Assembly: GCF_900102855.1 (NCBI RefSeq)
Contig: NZ_FMWD01000002.1
Span: 248,001-312,000, forward strand
DNA length: 64,000 nt
From: Thiohalomonas denitrificans
GTDB lineage: Bacteria; Pseudomonadota; Gammaproteobacteria; Thiohalomonadales; Thiohalomonadaceae
Reading direction: 5' to 3'
Positions within the stretch are counted from its first letter, which is position 1. Every line of letters begins with the position of its first letter. Made by a program: the position numbers and the translations under genes. Below the pieces are notes generated by a model, which saw only the letters and a list, made by a program, of their open reading frames with translations, ran no database searches and had not been told where the DNA came from. Positions 52,447 to 59,814 of this stretch are shown here, piece by piece.

Positions 52447-53501
52447 GGGGTATCCCCGGACTCGACGGCGGCGCCATTCTTGAGCCCGAGGAATCCCTTG
52501 ATGACCACCGGCTGCTCGGGTTCCAGTGGACCGGTTACGACGATGCGGTCGTCCACGCTCCTGCCGCTGATTACGGGCACACGTGATGCCGTACCCTCGG
52601 TGATGGCGACCACGAACTCTCCGGCCGCATCCCGTCGTAACGCAGCATAGGGAACGGTAAGCTGCGGCGTGCTGCGGCCGCGTAGCGTAACGCGGCAGAG
52701 CTGCCCCTGGCGGGCGCCGGCGGGCGGGTCTTTCAGGGCCACCTCCACGAGGCCTCGTCGTGACGTGGCGTCGATGATGGGGTGCACACGAAGAATGCGC
52801 GCCGGTAGCGACTCCGAACCCAGGGCATCGATGGTGACCTCCGCCGCCTGTCCTGCGGCCAGGTCCGGCAACAGCAGTTCGGAGAGTGTCACCCGGGTGA
52901 CCAGTGAACTCGGGTCGATCAGTGTCAGCACATGGGAGTAGCGAGGCAGGGAGTCGCCCGGCTCGGCCTTGCGGGCCGCCACCACCCCGTCAAACGGGGC
53001 TACGACACGGGTGTATCCCAGCCGCGTCGTCAGCAGCTCCTCCTCGGCCTGGGCAATATGGAGCGCGGTGCCGGCCCGGGCCAGTTCATCCTCGGTGCCC
53101 AGCCGCTTGTCCTGCAGTTCGCGTACCCGCCTCAGGTCCAGTTTGGCCTGGCGGTGCTGCGCTTGCGCCTTTCTCAGCTCAGCCCTTAGCAGAGTGTCGT
53201 CGAGCGCAAAGAGCAATTCACCCGCCTCGACCCGGTCACCCTCGTACAGGGGCAGCTGTGTGAGACGCCCCTCCTCCTGATTGCTGATACGCACCTGACG
53301 CCTGGCATGCAGCGTCCCGATCCGTACCGCCTCCCATGGCGCAAGGGAGAGTTGTACCGGAGCAGTCTCGACCCGCTGCGGTGGAGCGGCCTGTTCACCC
53401 GGTTCATGCTGCTGTTCGGGCGAACCGGTCGATTCGCTACAACCAGTCAGCCCGAGGCCAAATGCCAGGAGCGCAATCATTTTCCATCGGTTTGGCTTCA
53501 T
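52443..53501 (-). CDS. RND adaptor lipoprotein
   Basis: A 352-residue adaptor with a lipoprotein signal, MKPNRWKMIALLAFGLGLTGC, the lipid acceptor being Cys21. It has a barrel-sandwich region (VRISNQEEGRLTQLPLYEGDRVEAGELLFALDDTLL), a helical hairpin (RAELRKAQAQHRQAKLDLRRVRELQDKRLG) and a return strand (RVVAPFDGVVAARKAEPGDSL). ATG 53501 is chosen because it starts the lipoprotein signal and GGAAGAGG lies about 6 bases before it; an open frame extends to 53654 through repeat DNA. It overlaps the permease gene by four bases. Confidence 0.92.
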   Translation of the reverse strand: MKPNRWKMIALLAFGLGLTGCSESTGSPEQQHEPGEQAAPPQRVETAPVQLSLAPWEAVRIGTLHARRQVRISNQEEGRLTQLPLYEGDRVEAGELLFALDDTLLRAELRKAQAQHRQAKLDLRRVRELQDKRLGTEDELARAGTALHIAQAEEELLTTRLGYTRVVAPFDGVVAARKAEPGDSLPRYSHVLTLIDPSSLVTRVTLSELLLPDLAAGQAAEVTIDALGSESLPARILRVHPIIDATSRRGLVEVALKDPPAGARQGQLCRVTLRGRSTPQLTVPYAALRRDAAGEFVVAITEGTASRVPVISGRSVDDRIVVTGPLEPEQPVVIKGFLGLKNGAAVESGDTP

Positions 53502-53694
53502 GTTGCCTCTTCCGGGTGCCGGCCGGGTCGCAAGGAACAGCCGCATATCGGTAATCGGAGCTTCATCGAAAGATGGGAGGCCCGTCTGTGAGTAGGCAGG
53601 CAGTGTAGTAAACGAGCGGCGGCTTGGGAACGGGCGGTTGATCGTTACGAGCACCGCCCGCCGCTACGACATCAATCAACCAAACTTCCCTCTT

Positions 53695-54145
53695 GTCATA
53701 GCGAGGAGCCTCAGCGACGAAGCTATCTCGTAGTGCCAAGTACCAGATTGCCCCGTTGCCTCTCCTCGACAGCGGCGGGGAAGTTCATCAGGAGGAGCCC
53801 CAGCGACGGGGCAATCTGGGATTCTGGGAGCAGGAGATTACTTCGTCGCCGGGGCTCCTCGTAATGACAGCAGGGGCAAGTTCATCAAAAGTACCGCCCG
53901 CCGTTACGGCCGCGAATCAACGACGAACTTCCCTCTGTCATTGCGAACCGTCCCCGCCGCTAGGTTGCCCCCAATTAATGACGAACTCCTAGCCGTCATT
54001 GCGGATAGGGATTGCTGCATTACTGGGACTCCTCTTGAAGAACTCAACGATTCACCCCTTGAATTTCGAACCACGGGGGACACTGGGCGCACGGGGGAGA
54101 AAAAACCCGAACGACCTGCTTTACCCCGTGTACCCCGTGGTTACC
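53695..54145. repeat. Composite repeat region before the redox operon
   Basis: From left to right: a damaged palindromic element (from 53695, GTCATAGCGAGGAGCCTC), palindromic element copy C (53791-53868), two 56-57-bp tandem units (53891-53946, 53947-54003), and an inverted copy of the ACCACGGGG/CCCCGTGGTT repeat (54034-54145). The surrounding 53502-54244 contains no gene. It shares the modules and much of the order of the 29233-29848 region. Confidence 0.82.
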
Positions 54146-54244
54146 AGCCCTTCATTCGTATTTTCAGGGTGAATTCAGGCAAGTGCTGCAGACTGTGGCT
54201 CATGGTGGTTATCAGGCCACCGCCACACTCACAGGGAGCACCCC

Positions 54245-54613
54245 ATGAAAACATCACATGCCATTTTCGCCATTGCCCTGAGTGCCGCTGCCGTAGGCGG
54301 GACCGCCTTTGCCGCACCGGGGGCCGCCGCTGCTCCGGCGCGCTCCGTCCAGGCCGACAACTGGCTGACGATCCCTGCGATCTACGACAAGGTGATTGCC
54401 GCCGGCTACCGCGACATCGACGAGATCGAGCGGGAGGACAACGGCTACGAGGTCAAGGCCATCAGCCCCGACGGACAGCGGGCCAAGCTGCAGGTCGACC
54501 CGATTAGCGGAGATGTGGTCAATGCCCGCGCCAAAGGCGACAAGCGCCGTAGCAACCGCTTCGACATGCGTTACCGGGATGGCAATTTGCGCGACAACGG
54601 CGCCAATCGCTAG
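54245..54613 (+). CDS. PepSY-domain periplasmic protein
   Basis: A 122-residue exported protein. A signal peptide, MKTSHAIFAIALSAAAVGGTAFA, is followed by a PepSY domain (WLTIPAIYDKVIAAGYRDIDEIEREDNGYEVKAISPDGQRAKLQVDPISGDVV), a module often found beside redox and metal-handling membrane proteins. It ends in a basic Arg/Asn-rich tail. ATG 54245 has GGGAGCACCCC upstream. It lies 159 bases before the flavocytochrome gene, after a strong hairpin, so it may be its own unit or the first gene of the redox cluster. Confidence 0.87.
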   Translation: MKTSHAIFAIALSAAAVGGTAFAAPGAAAAPARSVQADNWLTIPAIYDKVIAAGYRDIDEIEREDNGYEVKAISPDGQRAKLQVDPISGDVVNARAKGDKRRSNRFDMRYRDGNLRDNGANR

Positions 54614-54624
54614 CGCACTGCAAT

Positions 54625-54664
54625 CCGGGAGCCCATCCCTTGAGTACAGGGGACGGGCTCCCGG
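54625..54664 (+). terminator. GC-rich hairpin after the PepSY gene
   Basis: CCGGGAGCCC (54625-54634) pairs perfectly with GGGCTCCCGG (54655-54664); the inner bases ATCCC and GGGAC extend the stem. It lies 12 bases after the stop codon. No T-run follows, so it may attenuate rather than end transcription into the redox operon. Confidence 0.5.
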
Positions 54665-54772
54665 GCCTCTTCCCGGTCCTTTCAAGACGCATATGACAAG
54701 AGGACTGCCTGCGGTGGAGACAGGTGACGAATCGATCTCTTTCCGTACACGCATCACGCAGGAGGACACGCC

Positions 54773-56095
54773 ATGAGAATCACTCTCGCCAGCTTTCTCG
54801 CCATCATCGCCCTGGCGTGGGGCTGGGAGATACTCTCCCCCGGCCATCAGGCAGTGGGCTCTCTGGCGTGGACCGTGTACCACGAAGGACTCATCCTTAC
54901 CGGCCTGTGGTCCATCTGCCTGATGTCCCTGGCCATGATCCTGGCCACCCGTCCCGCATGGCTGGAGCGGCCACTTGGCGGCATGGACCAGATCTACCGG
55001 CTGCATAAGTGGAGCGGCATCCTGGCAGTCGGCTTTGCGGCCGCACACTGGCTGCTCGAGATGGCAGACGACGTGGCCGAGACGCTGGCGGGAGGTGCCG
55101 GCCACGTCGATGGTGACGAGTTGTCGGCCTTTGCCGAACCACTCCGTGACCTGGGCGAAGACCTGGGCGAATGGGTGATCTATGTGCTGTTTGCCCTATT
55201 GCTGATCACCCTGTGGAAACAGTTTTCCTACCGGCTGTGGCGGCCATTGCACCGTGCCATGCCGGTGCTCTATCTGCTGGTTGTCTTTCACGCGGTGGTG
55301 CTGGCGCCGGCAGGCTACTGGAACCAGCCCATCGGCTTGCTGCTGACCGTTCTGTTCGCGGGCGGAAGCGTGGCCAGTGTGCTCTCACTGACCGGAAGAA
55401 TCGGCCGAAAGCGGAAGGTAGGCGGCAGTATCGTTTCGGTACGGAATCCGACGCCCGATGTCGTCGAAGTCCAGTGCCGTCTGGATAAACAGTGGCGCGG
55501 TCACCGTTCCGGTCAGTTCGCCTTCGTCACCTTCGATATCGGCGAAGGTGCACACCCCTTCACCATCGCCAGTGCCGATAACGGCGATCGCACCGTCACC
55601 TTCGACATCAAGGCACTTGGGGATTACACCCGCCAGCTTTCCCGCCACCTGTCACCGGGCAGTCCGGTTCAGGTCGAGGGACCCTACGGCCGCTTCGATT
55701 ACCATCGCGCCAACCGGCGGGCACGGCAAATCTGGATCGCGGCCGGAATCGGTATCACACCCTTTCTGGCCTGGCTGGAATCCCTGCAGGGCGACCGTGC
55801 CACTGCGGTCGCAGCGGACCTTCACTACTGCGTGCGTGACCGCACTGCCGATCCCTTCGTGGAGCGGCTGGAAGCCCTGTGCGCCGGGCTGCCCGAGGTC
55901 CGGCTGCACGTGCACGACAAGCAGAGCGGCCGTCTGACAGCAGAGGCCCTGGCCACGGAGTCAGCGGACGCAAAGCGGGCGGAGGTCTGGTTCTGCGGGC
56001 CACGCGGCCTCGGCGAAGCCCTGCGCGGCGGACTGCATCAGGCGTGGCCGGGCAACCGGGTCCGGTTTCACCAGGAAGCGTTTGAGATGCGTTGA
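54773..56095 (+). CDS. Ferric-reductase-like flavocytochrome
   Basis: A 440-residue protein. Residues 1-210 form about six membrane segments with paired His in LHKWSGILAVGFAAAHW and LHRAMPVLYLLVVFHAVV, the b-heme ligands of the ferric reductase-like domain. The cytoplasmic part has an FAD site HPFTIAS (261-267), a nucleotide-binding AAGIGITPFLAWLES and an end VWFCGPRGLGEAL ... FHQEAFEMR. It should pass electrons from NAD(P)H through FAD to membrane hemes. The next gene starts 41 bases after its stop. It has no signal for a 2Fe-2S cluster. Confidence 0.93.
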   Translation: MRITLASFLAIIALAWGWEILSPGHQAVGSLAWTVYHEGLILTGLWSICLMSLAMILATRPAWLERPLGGMDQIYRLHKWSGILAVGFAAAHWLLEMADDVAETLAGGAGHVDGDELSAFAEPLRDLGEDLGEWVIYVLFALLLITLWKQFSYRLWRPLHRAMPVLYLLVVFHAVVLAPAGYWNQPIGLLLTVLFAGGSVASVLSLTGRIGRKRKVGGSIVSVRNPTPDVVEVQCRLDKQWRGHRSGQFAFVTFDIGEGAHPFTIASADNGDRTVTFDIKALGDYTRQLSRHLSPGSPVQVEGPYGRFDYHRANRRARQIWIAAGIGITPFLAWLESLQGDRATAVAADLHYCVRDRTADPFVERLEALCAGLPEVRLHVHDKQSGRLTAEALATESADAKRAEVWFCGPRGLGEALRGGLHQAWPGNRVRFHQEAFEMR

Positions 56096-56136
56096 ACGGT
56101 CGACGCATCGGAATCATCCACATAGAGGAGAACGTT

Positions 56137-56889
56137 ATGCAACATGCAGAGTTCGTAGTACATCGGGTGTGGGACCGCGGCATACGCTGGTTTCACTGGA
56201 TCAATGTGGTATCGGTGCTGGCACTGCTGGGCATCGGTCTGGTGATCTATAACGGAAAGGCCCTTGGCATCTCCGGCGATGCCAAGATCTGGCTCAAGGA
56301 GCTGCATGTATGGGTCGGTTATGTGTTTGCCCTGAATCTGCTCTGGCGCATAGTGCAGGGGTTCAGGGGGAGTCACTTCGCGCGCTGGCGCGCCACCTTG
56401 CCGTTCAGTCGCGACTTTCTGCCCGAACTGCGCGCCTATCTGGATAGCTTGCGTAACGGTAAACCCCGCCACTACCTCGGTCACAATCCCCTGGGCCGAC
56501 TGATGGTACTGGTGCTGTTCCTGCTGCTGTTCGCGCAAGCCATCACGGGGCTGGTACTCGCCGGCACCGATCTCTACTACCCGCCGCTGGGTTCCTGGAT
56601 CGCACAGTGGGTTGCCCCCGCCGGTGTTGAACCCGCAAGCCTTATCCCCGGCGACAAATCGATGGTGGATGCGGCCGCCTGGGCGGAGATGCGCGAGTTC
56701 CGCAGCCCGTTCATCAGCCTTCACATCCTGGTCTTTTTTGCCCTGCTCGGCGCCGTGGCGCTGCACGTCGCCGGCGTGGTGGTCACCGAAGTAAAGGGTC
56801 GCGTCGGGATCATCTCGGCCATGTTCACGGGCGAAAAAGTCCTTCCGGAGCAGCCGGTGGACACCCCTGAAGAGTCGATCGAAAAATGA
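56137..56889 (+). CDS. Cytochrome b (b561/Ni-Fe hydrogenase type)
   Basis: A 250-residue integral membrane cytochrome. Heme-ligand candidates are RWFHWINV (His20), KELHVWVGY, SLHILVFFALLGAVALHVAGVVV, arranged in four hydrophobic segments like HupC/cytochrome b561. GAGGAG is 8 bases before ATG 56137, which is preferred to the upstream frame start. It probably takes electrons from or passes them to quinol and connects the flavocytochrome with the cytochrome c. It lies 41 bases after the flavocytochrome stop and 34 before the reductase gene. Confidence 0.92.
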   Translation: MQHAEFVVHRVWDRGIRWFHWINVVSVLALLGIGLVIYNGKALGISGDAKIWLKELHVWVGYVFALNLLWRIVQGFRGSHFARWRATLPFSRDFLPELRAYLDSLRNGKPRHYLGHNPLGRLMVLVLFLLLFAQAITGLVLAGTDLYYPPLGSWIAQWVAPAGVEPASLIPGDKSMVDAAAWAEMREFRSPFISLHILVFFALLGAVALHVAGVVVTEVKGRVGIISAMFTGEKVLPEQPVDTPEESIEK

Positions 56890-56923
56890 ACAGGGAGCCG
56901 GGAAGGAGGAAAAGGGCCGCCCA

Positions 56924-58174
56924 ATGACACTCGCCTCGCTGACAGGATTCATCGTGCTTGCGATCGCTGCGCAGACCGCAGTGTGGGCCGGGATTGTGCT
57001 GCTTCGCCATCGCCGTGAGTATGCTTCGCTACGCAAGCGCGCGACAGAAAAAAGCGTCGCATCGCCGGGGGCAGGCAGCGCGGAAAAGGCGTCTGGTTGG
57101 GACGGCTTTCGCCCTTTTCGGGTGGAACGAAAGGTCTATGAGGATGACGCGCACACGATCTGTTCGTTCTACCTCGTCCCTGCGGACGGGGCTCCGCTGC
57201 CGCCGTTCCAGCCGGGCCAATACCTCACCCTGCAACTGGAAGTGTTCGAGCCGGAGGACGGCAAGCCGCGCCCTGTAACGCGCTGTTATTCGCTCTCCGA
57301 TCGACCACGGCCGGAGCACTACCGGGTGACGGTGAAACGGGTGCCGGCGCCAGCCGGCCGCACCGATGTGCCCCCCGGACGGGTCTCCAGCCATCTGCAC
57401 GATAGCCTACAGGAAGGCGACCAGCTCCTGGCCAAGGCCCCCGCAGGCCCCTTCTATTTGAACGACCGCGGTCCCTCGCCGATCGCCCTGGTGGGCGGCG
57501 GCATCGGTATCACCCCCATGCTGAGCATGGTCGAGACGCTGCTGCACGAAGGTAGCGAGCGGGAGATCTGGCTGTTCTATGGCGTGCGTGACAGGACCGA
57601 ACAGGTGATGACGCACCGTCTGGAGGAACTGGCCGAGAGTCATCCCAACCTGCATTTGCAGGTCAGCTATAGCCGCCCGGGTGAGCAGGATGTCGCCGGG
57701 CCCTATCGACGCCACGGGCGCGTGGACATCGATCTGCTGCGCCTCACCCTCCCGCGCCAGGTGGAGACCTTTTACGTGTGCGGACCACCGGCACTGATGG
57801 AATCCCTGGTACCGGATCTCGAAGCGTGGGGTATCCCCCCCGACAAGATTCATTACGAGGCCTTCGGTCCTGCGTCGGTCAAGAGACGCCAGCGCGCGGC
57901 AGTGGCCGCACCCGGCGAGCCGGCCACGGTGACCTTCGCCAACAGCGGCAAGCACCTGGTGTGGGACCCGAATGCCGGCTCACTGCTGGAGTTTGCCGAG
58001 GCAAACGGTATCGAGGTGAATTCAGGCTGCCGGTCCGGCGCCTGCGGCGGCTGTCAAACCGCCGTAAAGGAGGGCGACCTGGATTATCTACAACCGCCGG
58101 AGGCCGATGTGGAGCCGGGCACGTGCCTGCTCTGTATTTCGACCCCCAAAGGCGACCTGACACTATCTGCATAG
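56924..58174 (+). CDS. Membrane-anchored FAD/NAD/2Fe-2S oxidoreductase
   Basis: A 416-residue protein. One N-terminal membrane segment (ASLTGFIVLAIAAQTAVWAGIVLL), then an FAD domain with CYSLSD, GVGGGIGITPMLSMVETL as nucleotide-binding motif, and a C-terminal ferredoxin domain with CX4CX2C...C (CRSGACGGC, then CLLC). It resembles phthalate-dioxygenase-reductase-like and NqrF-like electron carriers. It can take electrons from NAD(P)H to its Fe-S centre and to a partner in the membrane. It starts 34 bases after the cytochrome b gene and is followed by the membrane protein after 3 bases. Confidence 0.94.
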   Translation: MTLASLTGFIVLAIAAQTAVWAGIVLLRHRREYASLRKRATEKSVASPGAGSAEKASGWDGFRPFRVERKVYEDDAHTICSFYLVPADGAPLPPFQPGQYLTLQLEVFEPEDGKPRPVTRCYSLSDRPRPEHYRVTVKRVPAPAGRTDVPPGRVSSHLHDSLQEGDQLLAKAPAGPFYLNDRGPSPIALVGGGIGITPMLSMVETLLHEGSEREIWLFYGVRDRTEQVMTHRLEELAESHPNLHLQVSYSRPGEQDVAGPYRRHGRVDIDLLRLTLPRQVETFYVCGPPALMESLVPDLEAWGIPPDKIHYEAFGPASVKRRQRAAVAAPGEPATVTFANSGKHLVWDPNAGSLLEFAEANGIEVNSGCRSGACGGCQTAVKEGDLDYLQPPEADVEPGTCLLCISTPKGDLTLSA

Positions 58175-58177
58175 GCC

Positions 58178-58756
58178 ATGAACCGTTCACTGTTACGTCA
58201 AGAGATTGTACCTTTCCTGCTGCTGATCGGACTGCTGCTGGGAGGCACCTATGTGGCCGACGGGCTGCTTCACCGTTTCGACCTGGTGTGGATTGGACGC
58301 TACCTGGGGATCCCGGGAACCCTCATCATCCTGCTGTCATTCCTCTATTCGATGCGCAAGCGCAAGGTCATCCGATCCGGCAAACCCGGAACCCTGCTCC
58401 GCCTGCATGAGGCTCTGACCCTGCTCGGGGCGCTGATGATCCTGATCCACGCCGGGGTGCACTTCAACGCCATCCTGCCCTGGCTGGCAACGGCCGCCAT
58501 GCTGGTCAACATCATCAGCGGGCTGACCGGCAGGTTTGTACTCAACCGCTCGCGGCGTCATCTGGCCACAAAGAAGGCCGCATTCGAGCAACAGGGGATG
58601 AACGGAGAAGAGTTGCAACAACAGATGTTCTGGGACGCCGTCACCGTCGACCTGATGAACCGGTGGCGGGCGATCCACTTCCCCATCACCCTGGTATTCC
58701 TGGTGTTGGGACTCGCCCATATCCTCAGTATCTTCCTCTTCTGGCGCTGGCAATGA
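58178..58756 (+). CDS. His-rich membrane protein, probable b-type cytochrome
   Basis: A 192-residue protein with about five hydrophobic segments. His residues in LHEALTLLG, HAGVHF, HFPITLVFLVLG and AHILSIF are placed so that they could ligate b-hemes. No established family name is given. It begins 3 bases after the reductase gene, and its stop overlaps the decaheme cytochrome gene by four bases (ATGA), so it is translated with it. It may link membrane electron carriers to the periplasmic cytochrome. Confidence 0.78.
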   Translation: MNRSLLRQEIVPFLLLIGLLLGGTYVADGLLHRFDLVWIGRYLGIPGTLIILLSFLYSMRKRKVIRSGKPGTLLRLHEALTLLGALMILIHAGVHFNAILPWLATAAMLVNIISGLTGRFVLNRSRRHLATKKAAFEQQGMNGEELQQQMFWDAVTVDLMNRWRAIHFPITLVFLVLGLAHILSIFLFWRWQ

Positions 58757-59658
58757 AGATCGTTATCAGGATCATCCTTATCAATTTGGCCGTCGTGCTC
58801 GGACTGCTGTTCGTCTATCCCGAGTTCATGATCAGTCCCGGACCCGTCAAGCAGGGCCACAGCGACATCGAAACCGACTGCTTTGCGTGCCATGTCCCGC
58901 TGCTCGGAGCCAGTTCCGCCGCATGCACCGAGTGCCACCAGGTGGCCGAGATCGGGAACCTGACCACGGCGGGCAAACCCATTGCCGACCCGAAAACAGA
59001 TGCCACCTTCCACCAGGACCTGCGGGAAAAGGATTGCGTGGCCTGTCACAGTGAGCACCGGGGTGTCGCCACCCTGCGCACCGCACAGCGCTTCTCGCAC
59101 ATCCTGCTCAAGCCGGAGACACGGGAAACCTGCGCGAATTGTCACACTGCGCCCACGGAAGACCTGCATAAAAAACTCACGGACGACTGCCGGCAATGCC
59201 ACGTCACCGAACGCTGGTCGCCGGCGACCTTCGACCACGACGACCTGGAGGCAGCGACCCTGGAGCAGTGCACCGGCTGTCATACCGCTCCGCAGGACGA
59301 CCTGCACAGCAAGACCGAGGACAACTGTGGCCAGTGCCATGACACCGGCGCCTGGAGTCCGGCGACCTTTGACCACGATGAATACTTCCGCTTCGACCGT
59401 GATCACAATACTGAATGTGCAACCTGTCACGAAGGCAACGATTACAGTGCCTATACCTGCTACAGCTGCCACGAGCACTCACCGTGGAATGTGCGCGAGG
59501 AGCACCTCGAGGAGGGAATCCACGACTTCGAGATCTGCGTGGAGTGCCACCGCAGTGGCGATGAGGATGAGGCCGAATGGCGCATGCGCAATCGCGGTGC
59601 ACCGGAGAGCCGGTCCTATCGTTACTATCGGGAGTGGCATGATGATGACGATGACTAG
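58753..59658 (+). CDS. Periplasmic decaheme c-type cytochrome
   Basis: A 301-residue protein with an N-terminal membrane segment (IRIILINLAVVLGLLFVYPE) and ten CxxCH heme motifs at 43-47, 58-62, 95-99, 127-131, 146-150, 173-177, 192-196, 222-226, 236-240 and 262-266. The two units at about 127-170 and 173-216 are repeats of CxxCHTAPxxDLHxKxxDxCxQCHxTxxWSPATFDHD. It ends in an acidic tail with five Asp. It is a cytochrome c3/NrfB-like carrier and probably accepts electrons from the upstream membrane proteins. The ATG overlaps the preceding stop. Confidence 0.95.
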   Translation: MKIVIRIILINLAVVLGLLFVYPEFMISPGPVKQGHSDIETDCFACHVPLLGASSAACTECHQVAEIGNLTTAGKPIADPKTDATFHQDLREKDCVACHSEHRGVATLRTAQRFSHILLKPETRETCANCHTAPTEDLHKKLTDDCRQCHVTERWSPATFDHDDLEAATLEQCTGCHTAPQDDLHSKTEDNCGQCHDTGAWSPATFDHDEYFRFDRDHNTECATCHEGNDYSAYTCYSCHEHSPWNVREEHLEEGIHDFEICVECHRSGDEDEAEWRMRNRGAPESRSYRYYREWHDDDDD

Positions 59659-59660
59659 CA

Positions 59661-59706
59661 GGTCGGCTTTAGCCCGTAACGCCCTTCGCCGGCATGAAGG
59701 CCGACC
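59661..59706. repeat. GGTCGGCTTTAGCCCG repeat after the cytochrome operon
   Basis: GGTCGGCTTTAGCCCG and, after 14 bases, CATGAAGGCCGACC form a degenerate member of the GGCCTGAAGGCC repeat family. It lies directly after the decaheme cytochrome stop and can form a hairpin. Confidence 0.65.
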
Positions 59707-59776
59707 AGATCCTGCTGACACAGGAGGCGATGAATATGAATGTCGCCACCACCCAAGATGCCGAAGGCTTTGCCTC

Positions 59777-59808
59777 TGCTGATCACCTCTCCCTGAGGGG
59801 GATCAGCA
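59777..59808. terminator. Bidirectional hairpin between cytochrome operon and hydrolase
   Basis: TGCTGATC (59777-59784) pairs perfectly with GATCAGCA (59801-59808), with an inner CCTC/GAGG stem. It lies in the 156-base gap between the convergent decaheme cytochrome gene and the hydrolase gene. There is no U-run on either side, so a rho-independent mode is uncertain. Confidence 0.45.
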
Positions 59809-59814
59809 ATCCTG

